From assembly GCF_011189575.1 (NCBI RefSeq), contig NZ_PUJW01000021.1, positions 1-64,000 on the forward strand: a stretch of 64,000 nucleotides of DNA, given 5' to 3'. The stretch comes from Photorhabdus cinerea (GTDB taxonomy: Bacteria; Pseudomonadota; Gammaproteobacteria; Enterobacterales; Enterobacteriaceae). The notes beneath the pieces are model-generated. The model searched no databases. It was not told where the DNA came from and saw only the letters and a list, made by a program, of their open reading frames with translations. The position numbers and the translations under genes were made by a program. This document shows, piece by piece, positions 57,601-64,000 of the stretch (positions are counted from its first letter, which is position 1; every line of letters begins with the position of its first letter).

Positions 57601-57992
57601 CCGTCATCGTCCAGGTCGGCCAGTTTCGGGCTCGGCAGAGGTGCGGCCTGTGATCCCGGCGGGGCGGCTAAAGAAGAAGCGGCCACAACTGCATTGTCCA
57701 TGTCCGGCAGCCCGGCCAGCTCCTTTAGCCGGCGGATAGCGATTTTCAGCGTGACGCCTTCCGTTTGTATCACCCAGTCCAGCACCGACCCCGCTGCGCC
57801 ACAGCCAAAGCAGTGATACAGATTCTTGGCAGGCGATATCACCATTGAGGGCGTTTTCTCGTGATGGAACGGACAGCGCAGCACATAATCCTCACCGCGT
57901 TTTTTCATCGCACGGCCTTGCTTACGCGCCAGCCCCAGCAACGAGACGGTTTGCTTTAAGTGGGCTAAATCGGTATCGGGAATTCGGGTCAT
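54648..57992 (-). CDS. Primase-helicase (CHC2 zinc, TOPRIM, AAA+), copy 1
   Basis: A 1,114-residue protein from ATG 57992, which has AGGAG 8 bases upstream; the frame extends to 58019. Order: DnaG-type zinc-binding domain with Cys40, His43, Cys61 and Cys64 (CPFHHEKTPS, YHCFGCGAAG); TOPRIM with the acidic ILCEALIDAMTF and IAFDRDEAGDRGA; a middle region; an AAA+ ATPase with Walker A QSSSAAGKSSLMEAV and Walker B-like MLMLTTTAID; then a winged-helix-like part and a disordered tail with a duplicated block of about 55 residues (KSDRE, QVWSKSGEEKPAS, GAQVRADENAII). It should prime and unwind the element's own DNA. The coding DNA of the tail holds iteron-like repeats. Confidence 0.9.
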   Translation of the reverse strand: MTRIPDTDLAHLKQTVSLLGLARKQGRAMKKRGEDYVLRCPFHHEKTPSMVISPAKNLYHCFGCGAAGSVLDWVIQTEGVTLKIAIRRLKELAGLPDMDNAVVAASSLAAPPGSQAAPLPSPKLADLDDDGQALLHQVIDFYHQNLLASPEAKAWLARRGLHHPELVSHFKLGYAGHHGISGSAGLLPSKDSQEGQQLRGKLSGLGVLRTTTRQDHFRGCVVVPIIGWAESASVASRGRVLQLYGRRTQPDYKVLKDSPKHLYLSSPLAGVWNEAAMKAAAEIILCEALIDAMTFWCAGFRNVIAAFGVNGFNHEHLEALQYHGVKRVLIAFDRDEAGDRGAANVAADLLEAGIEAWRVQFPPGMDANDYAVKSGNAEHALGLALQQAVWLGQGTAPGAVFSHERPVSPSVTEKPQSAGVAESSSLAAPPELTVAQVPCERTASGELLMKSGPRIWRIRGMKKSPVPDVMKVNVQVRDETSGLFHVDTLDMYHARSRQNYISTAAQELECELSVIKREAGRVLLMLEQQQDAQQQADAEASGTTAVTVSAEDEAAALALLTSPNLTEQIINDMAACGVVGESTNLLTGYLAAVSRKLDKPLAVLIQSSSAAGKSSLMEAVLNLMPEEERIQYSAMTGQSLYYLGETSLQHKILAIAEEEGVRQAAYALKLLQSDGELKIASTGKNEQSGELVTREYKVQGPVMLMLTTTAIDVDEELLNRCLVLTVNESREQTQAIHAMQRHRQTLAGLLADSEKGYLTQLHQNAQRLLRPLKVVNPYAHQLTFLSDKTRMRRDHMKYLTLIQAIALLHQYQREVKKTTHRGQVIEYIEITQDDITLANRLAHEVLGRTLDEMPPQTRKLLLLIQEMVNAQAQIQHCQPNEVRFTRRDIRAFTHWSDSQLKNHCQRLTEMEYLLLHGGSRGHLLHYELLWDGEDNGAAHLCGLLDVGEPDSETAGSERKSDREGSQSASSLRQVWSKSGEEKPASVPTAQGPAGAQVRADENAIIKENNHRDALPVPDRDKTPEATPTGHESKSNLNKCKSDREDSKSASSLGQVWSKSGEEKPASAQTAQGKTGAQVRADENAIIRGKNKMAPSPAASAAHPPAETEINHGKP
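54815..54897. repeat. Helically phased CAGACTTG iterons, cluster A (copy 1)
   Basis: Six 8-base units (CAGACTTG or one-base variants) start at 54815, 54826, 54837, 54848, 54869 and 54890, i.e. spacings of 11, 11, 11, 21 and 21 bases. All lie on one face of the helix. They are inside the 3' coding part of the primase-helicase gene. Candidate binding sites for a replication initiator or origin. Confidence 0.7.
55058..55119. repeat. Helically phased CAGACTTG iterons, cluster B (copy 1)
   Basis: Five units at 55058, 55069, 55080, 55091 and 55112 repeat the 11, 11, 11, 21 spacing of cluster A. Cluster B is displaced by 243 bases from cluster A and belongs to the duplicated peptide block of the primase tail. 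Confidence 0.7.
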
Positions 57993-58091
57993 TGCCTTTA
58001 CTCCTGTAAAATGCGTCAAGATTCATATTGATAATATATATAGTCCCTGATATGACACTTTTAGTCAAGCGATAAAAACGGGAGGGGTATA

Positions 58092-58463
58092 GTGACGCCA
58101 GTTACAGCAACTTTGGAATTTCCTATGAGCTTTTCTGATAAATTGGCTGCTTCCCGTAAAGAGCTTGGTTTCACGCAACAACAGATGGCTGACAAGATTG
58201 GTATGCACGTTTCACAGTACAAGCGCTATGAAGCCGGGACATCCCAGCCGACGATTGATGTGTTTCGGCGGATTGCATTAGCGTTGAATGTCAGTGCCGA
58301 TATGCTTCTTTTTGATCACAATGAACGCGGACCCGATGACCGGCTAAAACTCCAGTTCGAAGCGGTCTCACAGTTGGATGAGAAAGAGCGGGAAGCGATT
58401 GAGACAGTGATTAGCAGTATGTTGCATATGCATGATGCTAAACGTTGGACGATAAAACGTTAG
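58092..58463 (+). CDS. Xre-family transcriptional regulator
   Basis: A 123-residue protein from GTG 58092, chosen because GGAGGGG sits 5 bases upstream (an internal ATG at 58125 lacks an RBS). The Xre helix-turn-helix covers about residues 15-70 (FSDKLAASRKELGFTQQQMA, DKIGMHVSQYKRYEAGTSQP). The C-terminal half (QLDEKEREAIETVISSML) is a dimerisation-type helix. It is divergent from the primase-helicase gene with only about 100 bases between starts; that interval has AT-rich partial dyads and probably holds the operator. It is likely the element's repressor. Confidence 0.8.
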   Translation: MTPVTATLEFPMSFSDKLAASRKELGFTQQQMADKIGMHVSQYKRYEAGTSQPTIDVFRRIALALNVSADMLLFDHNERGPDDRLKLQFEAVSQLDEKEREAIETVISSMLHMHDAKRWTIKR

Positions 58464-58488
58464 GCGCTCAAGAAGAGATAATACTTAC

Positions 58489-58523
58489 GCGGTGTTGAGA
58501 TGCTGAGAACATCCCAGCACCGC
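58489..58523 (+). other. Hairpin in the symE leader
   Basis: GCGGTG pairs with CACCGC, enclosing a second GATG/CATC pairing, 33 bases upstream of the symE-like start codon. SymE genes are often controlled by cis-encoded antisense RNA; this hairpin could be part of such control or could end the xre transcript. Confidence 0.35.
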
Positions 58524-58555
58524 TAACCACAACCCACTATCAGAGGTAGTTAGCT

Positions 58556-58798
58556 ATGGCTGAACACGATTGTAATGTAAATTCAGGCAGTTCGAAAGCC
58601 CGACGCCACTATAAAGTCGGCTATATCAGCCGATGTCACGCCAACCGCCACACTGGCATGACCCGCTATTACAGCCAGCACCCCAGTTTGCATCTTAAAG
58701 GTAACTGGCTGGAAGAAGCGGGCTTTGCCACCGGGCAGCCAGTGCAGGTCAGTGTTGAGCACGGACAGTTGATTATCCGGCTTGTTGAAAACGGCTAA
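58556..58798 (+). CDS. SymE-family SOS-type toxin homologue
   Basis: An 80-residue protein (GAGG upstream of ATG 58556). The AbrB-like core YSQHPSLHLKGNWLEEAGFA followed by TGQPVQVSVEHGQLII matches the SymE consensus (LKGxWLxxAGFxxGxxVxVxVxxGxLxI). The N-terminal 45 residues are polar and basic (KARRHYKVGYISRCHANRHT). E. coli SymE is longer (113) and is repressed by LexA and the antisense RNA SymR. It lies convergent to a CDI immunity gene, in the same position as the fragment at 49.3 kb. Confidence 0.85.
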   Translation: MAEHDCNVNSGSSKARRHYKVGYISRCHANRHTGMTRYYSQHPSLHLKGNWLEEAGFATGQPVQVSVEHGQLIIRLVENG

Positions 58799-58804
58799 AA
58801 AGGA

Positions 58805-58827
58805 GATCCCAGCGCTTGGCTGGGATC
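58805..58827. terminator. Bidirectional terminator between symE and immunity gene 1
   Basis: GATCCCAGC and GCTGGGATC pair perfectly over 9 bp around a 5-base loop, 6 bases after the symE stop. Confidence 0.75.
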
Positions 58828-58839
58828 AGTATTTATTGA

Positions 58840-59223
58840 TTACCACCACTTAGGATAATCATTAAATGCCTCGTACAATGCACATTTCGACTCATCGGTC
58901 AGCTTTTCTCTTCCTTTTGCTGATGTGATATAACCATCTAGATTTTCTTTGGCACATGACCATTCAAGTGAGTCCTGAACAGGGTTTAATAGCAATTCAA
59001 AAGCCCCATTCATATCTTTAAGACGAGCTATATCATTTCTACGTAAGTTGTCGATAAATGAGTCAAAACATTGACATTCTATCCATAGCTGCATGTCCAC
59101 GCCTAAACTATATCCAAACTTATCTACTCGGATTGTAAGATTAAATTTCATTGACGGTACATGCTCATCAAGCTCTATTACATCTAATATAATGTTTATA
59201 GGGTTTTTAATTTCTATATCCAT
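58840..59223 (-). CDS. Immunity protein for orphan CdiA toxin module 1
   Basis: A 127-residue acidic soluble protein (MDIEIKNPINIILDVIELDE..., ending YEAFNDYPKWW). Its ATG directly follows the toxin 1 stop codon with no spacing. No signal peptide or membrane segment, so it should act in the cytoplasm against a toxin with a cytoplasmic target. I do not recognise the family beyond its position. Confidence 0.65.
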   Translation of the reverse strand: MDIEIKNPINIILDVIELDEHVPSMKFNLTIRVDKFGYSLGVDMQLWIECQCFDSFIDNLRRNDIARLKDMNGAFELLLNPVQDSLEWSCAKENLDGYITSAKGREKLTDESKCALYEAFNDYPKWW

Positions 59224-60117
59224 TTAATGTGCTCCTACATAACGGGCATGGATGATCGTTGGCAACTCAGTTGCTGTTCGTGGTGGTTTAATTTCTAGTT
59301 GCCAGCCATCTACAGTAATTCTCTCACCATATGGCATTTTGTTTTTTGTGGCAGTATTTACAGCAGATTGGAAACTTCTTAGTTCTTGTTGACTAGCCAG
59401 TCTCACTGCTTCAGGCGTATGCGTAACAGCTTTTGATGCTGCGTACTCCACCATATGTTCGGTAGCATTTCCATGTACCCAGACTTTCTTCCCGTTCGGT
59501 AATGACATTTCAAAAGATTTAGGAATTACGGAGCCAGGATACATTGGCTGGGTGCCTTTAATGGAATCGAAAACAGTCCCTGTTGACAACTCACTATTCT
59601 TCGCAACATTTTCTGTTTTTCCATTCGACAATGACTTCCCATCAAACTTACCAACCGGATGCTCAACATTCGTCACCGTACCCTGATCCTTCGGACTGAA
59701 TTTCCCTTCTCCTACTTTCCATTGTGGTGATGAACCTTCTGCTTTGCTACCCGAAACAGGATTTTTAGCCAGCGCCAAGAATGCTTTAGCCGCCACATAT
59801 TGCATCACCTTCGCTTCACTGGTCGGGATACCACCGGCTACAATTTCAGCGGCTTTCTCCGGCGTCATTTTCTCATTGAACATCACCACATCCAACGGGA
59901 CACCGAAGAAGTTCCCCCACGCCACAATCAACCCTCTGGCCGGATCTTGCCCTTCAGGGTGCGTACCTCTCGCTTGTTTTGCCAACGCTTCCGACAATTC
60001 ATCCGGGGTTGCCCCTTCCCTGAGCATTTGCATGGCGAGTGAACTCTGTGCCCGACCGTACTCCATCATTCCTTTTGGCAGGCTCAGCGCATTATTCTCA
60101 ATAACAACCCATTCCAT
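59224..60117 (-). CDS. Orphan CdiA-CT toxin module 1
   Basis: A 297-residue frame starting MEWVVIENNALSLPKGMMEYG. The ENN-type junction is followed by the CdiA pre-toxin segment (MLREGATPDELSEALAKQAR, HPEGQDPARGLIVAWGNFFG), shared with module 3. A Lys/Gly/Ser linker (about 115-190) leads to the toxin domain VIPKSFEMSLPNGKKVWVHG, NATEHMVEYAASK, PYGERITVDGWQLEIKPP, ending IIHARYVGAH. The His/Lys-containing strands could be a BECR-fold nuclease, but no catalytic set is certain. There is no RBS, and TGA lies 7 codons upstream of the ATG, so it is an orphan module cut from a full cdiA. Its immunity gene follows directly. Confidence 0.7.
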   Translation of the reverse strand: MEWVVIENNALSLPKGMMEYGRAQSSLAMQMLREGATPDELSEALAKQARGTHPEGQDPARGLIVAWGNFFGVPLDVVMFNEKMTPEKAAEIVAGGIPTSEAKVMQYVAAKAFLALAKNPVSGSKAEGSSPQWKVGEGKFSPKDQGTVTNVEHPVGKFDGKSLSNGKTENVAKNSELSTGTVFDSIKGTQPMYPGSVIPKSFEMSLPNGKKVWVHGNATEHMVEYAASKAVTHTPEAVRLASQQELRSFQSAVNTATKNKMPYGERITVDGWQLEIKPPRTATELPTIIHARYVGAH

Positions 60118-60118
60118 T

Positions 60119-60993
60119 GCGAAGTTGACCGCCGGTCACCGATTTTCCTAATGCTCTCAGTCAGTTACACCCCGTTTTTTCCAATGTGCGTTCACCGCCG
60201 AACCCAAAACCCCCTGACGCGCTTTTCGCCTCCAAAGGCCGGTTTTTCCCGCCGTGCCATTGTCAGTGTAGCGCCTTTTTCGGCAACGGGCGAACGTCGC
60301 CCAACTTGTTTGGGCGGCGGGTGCCCGTTCTGCGGGCGCGGGCGGCATAGAGCCCGCAAGCGGCGCCCCTGCGACGCTCTGAGGCACGGGCGTTTCAGAC
60401 TGGGCACGGCTTTGCATGACCACGCGATTTTGTTCAGGGAAGCCCCTGGGGGCTGCACGGGGCGGCGATGGCGAGCACGGGGACGAGCAACGGAGCGCAG
60501 CGCAGTGCGAGCCGCGCGCAGCCAGTGCAGCAGGGTTGGGGCGGGGGACGTAAATTAGCGGAGGCCGCAGGCCGACTTGCCTTCAGGGGGGTTGGCCGGA
60601 CGTTGGCACGGCAGCTAAAGAAGAACACGGGTTTTTGCCGAGGACTGGCTCAGCGGCTGACAGCAGAAGGCGTCAGCCTTGTGCGCCACTCCCCGCAATG
60701 CCGACCCGCGGGGGCGCAAGACATAATGCCAATTATACGCATTAAGCCGCTCATCAATGCTCAGGCGGTTGCCCGGGCTCACCGGCGCAGTGCGTATATT
60801 TCCCCTCGCATTATGTTCAATAGGCGTTGGGCGGCCTGGACTGGCTCAACGGGGACGCCGGGGCTTGGGCCGCCTGACGACTATTTACCCCCGCGTGCGC
60901 CGGGGCTGACGGGCAGTCCGGCCACGGTCTGCCCTCACACCGAACCCGCCCAGCTTAACGGGGGCGGGCGGACGGTCAGCGGATATTGAGGTT
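60119..60993. other. GC-rich non-coding segment, copy 2
   Basis: Second copy of the segment at 52680-53554, including the recombination-site-like inverted repeat at 60722-60821, whose centre carries T at 60799 and T at 60806 in place of A and C. Confidence 0.4.
60722..60821. other. Candidate recombination site of copy 2
   Basis: Same arms as in copy 1 (53283-53382). The two substitutions that separate the copies fall in the asymmetric centre of the right arm (TGCGTATATT-TCCCCTC here). Confidence 0.5.
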
Positions 60994-62100
60994 TCAGGTC
61001 GGCGTCGGGCTGTCCGGCGGTGTGTCGGCGTTGTCTTCGGCGTACAGGTCGGCCAGTAAACCCACTTCATCGGCGTCGTTGACTTTTTCGTCGGCCATTT
61101 GCTCCGCCGGGTGGGTGCTGGCATGTACCGCCTGCAAGGCCCGGATAGAGACCTGCGTATACACCTGGGTGGATTCCACGCTGGCATGGCCTAACATGGC
61201 CTGTATCCAGCGCAGGTCCGCCCCGTTCTCCAGCATCTGGGTTGCCATCGCGTGCCGGAACAGGTGACAGGCACCTTTTTTCTCGATACCCACCGCGTTG
61301 ATATAACTTGTTACCAGATTGCTGATACCGTTGGCCTGTAAGCCATCCAGCCCATCCATCGCCACGAATAATGCCTTGACGTCAGGATTGACGATAAGTT
61401 GTGGCCGCACCTGTTGCTGATAGCGTTGTAGCCAGCTTAAGGCGCGTTCGCCGAGGGGCAACACCCGGTCTTTATTGCCCTTGCCCTGCCGGATAGTCAC
61501 GGTTTTGCGTTTTCCGTCAACGCTGTACACATCCAGCCGGGTTAATTCGCCCCGACGCATCCCGGTTGACCAGAGCAACTCCATCAACGCCCGGTCACGT
61601 ACCCCCTGCAACGTCGTCAGGTCAGGCTGCGCCAGTATCTGTTCGGTTTCATCGATGGTCAGAATATAGCGCGGCAGATGCTTTTCCAGTCTGGGGAGTT
61701 CAAGGTCCGCCGCCGGGTTTGCCAGTATCAGATTTTGTTTCGTCAGCCATTTGAACCAGACCTTCAATGGCTCCAGTTGGGTACGTTGCGTCCGGGTGCT
61801 TAATGGTTCACCGTTGGTCTTGCGGTACTGATACAGATAACGCTGGTAACGCTCCAGTATCGGCCGGGTGATATCCGCGGCGTAGTATAAACCGCGCTCG
61901 GTTGCCCACAGGATAAAGTGGTAAGTATGGTGCGTCTGTACTTTCAGTGTGCTTTCTGACCAGTTACGTTCCTGCCGCCACACCACAAAGCGCAGCAACA
62001 ACGCATACAGGCTCTTCGGGTCGTGCGCCGGCCCGACAGGTTTACGGTACACTTCATCCACGGTCAGCAGGCTTCCCCTGCGGGGTTTACGGTTTGCCAT
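60994..62100 (-). CDS. Tyrosine recombinase/integrase, copy 2
   Basis: Identical in protein sequence to the recombinase at 53555-54661: 368 residues with Arg182, His279, Arg282, His305 and Tyr314 all present. It overlaps the primase-helicase gene of copy 2 by 14 bases. Both copies appear intact, so the duplication is recent or kept identical by recombination. Confidence 0.92.
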   Translation of the reverse strand: MANRKPRRGSLLTVDEVYRKPVGPAHDPKSLYALLLRFVVWRQERNWSESTLKVQTHHTYHFILWATERGLYYAADITRPILERYQRYLYQYRKTNGEPLSTRTQRTQLEPLKVWFKWLTKQNLILANPAADLELPRLEKHLPRYILTIDETEQILAQPDLTTLQGVRDRALMELLWSTGMRRGELTRLDVYSVDGKRKTVTIRQGKGNKDRVLPLGERALSWLQRYQQQVRPQLIVNPDVKALFVAMDGLDGLQANGISNLVTSYINAVGIEKKGACHLFRHAMATQMLENGADLRWIQAMLGHASVESTQVYTQVSIRALQAVHASTHPAEQMADEKVNDADEVGLLADLYAEDNADTPPDSPTPT

Positions 62101-64000
62101 GATTTATCTCCGTTTCAGCGGGGGGATGAGCGGCTGAGGCAGCGGGCGACGGGGCCATTTTATTTTTGCCTCTAATTATTGCGTTTTCATCCGCCCGGAC
62201 TTGTGCCCCTGTTTTCCCTTGTGCTGTCTGGGCTGACGCGGGTTTTTCTTCCCCAGACTTAGACCAGACTTGCCCCAGACTTGAGGCAGACTTACTGTCT
62301 TCCCGGTCAGACTTGCATTTATTTAAGTTAGACTTGCTCTCATGACCTGTCGGGGTGGCTTCCGGCGTTTTATCCCTGTCAGGCACGGGCAATGCGTCTC
62401 TGTGATTATTTTCCTTAATAATAGCGTTTTCATCTGCCCGGACTTGTGCACCCGCCGGCCCTTGTGCTGTCGGGACTGACGCGGGTTTTTCTTCCCCAGA
62501 CTTAGACCAGACTTGCCTCAGACTTGAGGCAGACTGACTGCCTTCCCGGTCAGACTTGCGTTCACTGCCGGCGGTTTCGGAGTCCGGTTCTCCGACATCC
62601 AGCAGGCCGCACAGGTGGGCTGCGCCGTTGTCTTCCCCGTCCCACAGCAGTTCATAATGCAGCAGGTGTCCCCGGCTGCCGCCATGCAACAACAGGTATT
62701 CCATTTCCGTCAGCCGTTGACAGTGGTTCTTGAGCTGGCTGTCGCTCCAGTGGGTAAAGGCGCGGATATCCCGCCGGGTAAAGCGCACTTCGTTTGGCTG
62801 GCAGTGCTGGATTTGCGCCTGTGCGTTCACCATCTCTTGTATCAGCAGTAACAGCTTACGCGTCTGCGGCGGCATTTCATCCAGCGTGCGCCCCAGCACC
62901 TCATGCGCCAGCCGGTTGGCGAGGGTAATGTCGTCTTGGGTGATTTCGATATATTCGATGACCTGTCCGCGGTGGGTCGTTTTCTTCACTTCACGTTGAT
63001 ACTGGTGCAGCAAGGCAATGGCCTGTATCAGCGTCAGGTATTTCATATGGTCGCGCCGCATCCGGGTTTTGTCTGACAGGAACGTCAGTTGATGGGCGTA
63101 GGGATTCACCACTTTCAGCGGCCTTAACAAGCGCTGGGCGTTCTGGTGTAACTGCGTCAGATAACCTTTCTCTGAGTCAGCCAGCAACCCGGCCAGTGTC
63201 TGACGGTGCCGTTGCATCGCGTGGATGGCTTGCGTCTGTTCGCGCGATTCGTTGACCGTCAGCACCAGACAGCGGTTCAGCAGCTCTTCATCCACATCAA
63301 TGGCCGTCGTCGTTAACATCAGCATGACCGGTCCCTGCACCTTGTATTCCCGCGTCACCAGTTCGCCGCTCTGTTCGTTTTTGCCGGTGCTGGCGATTTT
63401 CAGCTCGCCGTCGGACTGTAACAGTTTCAGGGCATAGGCCGCCTGCCGCACGCCTTCCTCTTCCGCTATCGCCAGTATTTTGTGTTGCAGGCTGGTTTCT
63501 CCCAGATAGTAGAGGCTCTGCCCGGTCATCGCCGAGTACTGGATACGCTCCTCTTCCGGCATCAGGTTCAGCACCGCCTCCATCAGGCTGCTCTTGCCTG
63601 CCGCGCTGCTGCTCTGGATTAACACGGCCAGCGGTTTATCCAGTTTGCGCGAGACCGCCGCCAGATACCCGGTCAGTAGATTGGTGGATTCGCCGACCAC
63701 GCCACAGGCGGCCATGTCGTTGATAATCTGTTCTGTTAAGTTCGGCGATGTCAGCAACGCCAGCGCGGCGGCTTCGTCTTCCGCGCTGACCGTGACTGCC
63801 GTTGTCCCTGAGGCTTCGGCATCGGCCTGCTGTTGCGCATCCTGTTGCTGCTCCAGCATCAGTAATACCCGCCCGGCTTCGCGTTTGATGACCGACAGCT
63901 CGCATTCCAGCTCTTGCGCCGCCGTGCTGATGTAGTTCTGCCGTGAACGGGCGTGATACATATCCAGTGTATCGACATGGAACAACCCGCTGGTTTCATC
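62087..64000 (-). CDS. Primase-helicase, copy 2 (5' end outside the window)
   Basis: The C-terminal 637 or so residues of the second primase-helicase, identical to copy 1: AAA+ domain with SSAAGKSS, winged-helix-like region, and the tail with the duplicated KSDRE/QVWSKSGEE block. The zinc-binding and TOPRIM domains would lie beyond the right edge. The gene is open through position 64000, so it is truncated only by the window. Confidence 0.9.
   Translation of the reverse strand, partial: DETSGLFHVDTLDMYHARSRQNYISTAAQELECELSVIKREAGRVLLMLEQQQDAQQQADAEASGTTAVTVSAEDEAAALALLTSPNLTEQIINDMAACGVVGESTNLLTGYLAAVSRKLDKPLAVLIQSSSAAGKSSLMEAVLNLMPEEERIQYSAMTGQSLYYLGETSLQHKILAIAEEEGVRQAAYALKLLQSDGELKIASTGKNEQSGELVTREYKVQGPVMLMLTTTAIDVDEELLNRCLVLTVNESREQTQAIHAMQRHRQTLAGLLADSEKGYLTQLHQNAQRLLRPLKVVNPYAHQLTFLSDKTRMRRDHMKYLTLIQAIALLHQYQREVKKTTHRGQVIEYIEITQDDITLANRLAHEVLGRTLDEMPPQTRKLLLLIQEMVNAQAQIQHCQPNEVRFTRRDIRAFTHWSDSQLKNHCQRLTEMEYLLLHGGSRGHLLHYELLWDGEDNGAAHLCGLLDVGEPDSETAGSERKSDREGSQSASSLRQVWSKSGEEKPASVPTAQGPAGAQVRADENAIIKENNHRDALPVPDRDKTPEATPTGHESKSNLNKCKSDREDSKSASSLGQVWSKSGEEKPASAQTAQGKTGAQVRADENAIIRGKNKMAPSPAASAAHPPAETEINHGKP
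62254..62336. repeat. CAGACTTG iteron cluster A, copy 2
   Basis: Exact second copy of the phased repeats at 54815-54897 (same 11, 11, 11, 21, 21 spacing). Confidence 0.7.
62497..62558. repeat. CAGACTTG iteron cluster B, copy 2
   Basis: Exact second copy of the phased repeats at 55058-55119 (same 11, 11, 11, 21 spacing). Confidence 0.7.

Larger units (their letters stand above)
60089..64000. repeat. Tandem repeat copy 2 (period 7,439 bp), runs off the right edge
   Basis: Identical to 52650-56561 at an offset of 7,439 bases except for two substitutions at 60799 and 60806. It contains the start of toxin module 1 up to ENNA, the GC-rich non-coding segment, the recombinase gene and most of the primase-helicase gene. 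Confidence 0.95.

Noticed and set aside
52650..64000. CRISPR-like array because of regular repeats
   Set aside because: The repeats are two 7.4-kb gene-bearing copies and 8-base iterons at 11/21-base steps; there are no unique spacers of equal length and no cas genes.
1..64000. tRNA or rRNA genes as integration targets
   Set aside because: I found no tRNA-like cloverleaf or rRNA sequence in the visible regions, including beside the recombinase genes.

Overview
The window looks like chromosomal DNA of an insect-pathogenic, nematode-associated gammaproteobacterium, most likely Photorhabdus. The reasons are an AT-rich enterobacterial backbone (kdpFABCDE, pgm, seqA, ybfF, dctA with close E. coli-like proteins), ERIC repeats of exactly 127 bp, a MACPF protein of the Photorhabdus type, a giant NRPS, a MARTX/RTX fragment, and many polymorphic-toxin and toxin-antitoxin remnants. 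The species call is inference from content; no database was searched.

Layout. 0-1.3 kb: the 5' end of an unidentified minus-strand gene and a small lipoprotein. 1.4-9.4 kb: a complete kdpFABC-kdpDE potassium-uptake operon with a conserved KdpE box. 9.7-15.1 kb: a minus-strand MACPF protein, a YigL-like HAD phosphatase, pgm and seqA. 15.1-22.8 kb: a block lying between seqA and ybfF, which are neighbours in E. coli. It holds dctA and a decayed set of competition genes: a RelE-like toxin with two nonsense codons beside an intact Xre antitoxin, a broken EagR/DcrB-type chaperone gene, a twice-frameshifted lipase effector, and a frameshifted plus a truncated copy of its putative immunity gene. 22.8-24.6 kb: ybfF, an immunity-like pseudogene and a MARTX-like fragment.

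25.2-45.6 kb: a single 6,799-residue NRPS: formyltransferase, half condensation domain, A-T, five C-A-T modules, thioesterase. Modules 2, 4 and 6 start with dual epimerization/condensation-type domains and modules 3 and 5 with ordinary C domains. This predicts an N-formylated, strictly alternating D/L hexapeptide. Five of the six A domains share a Val-like code. A formamidase (amiF) lies 1.3 kb upstream on the same strand.

48.3-64 kb: a recombination-prone contact-dependent-inhibition region. After vapBC debris and a symE fragment come four orphan CdiA C-terminal toxin modules, each starting at a VENN-like motif and each directly followed by its own immunity gene. They are interleaved with two near-identical tandem copies (period 7,439 bp) of a GC-rich element carrying a primase-helicase, a tyrosine recombinase and a non-coding segment. 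The identity stops at the ENN codons of the toxin modules. The only differences I found between the copies are two bases inside a recombination-site-like inverted repeat. The primase gene contains helically phased iteron-like repeats. Together these suggest an excisable, possibly self-replicating element that shuffles or amplifies CDI toxin/immunity cassettes.
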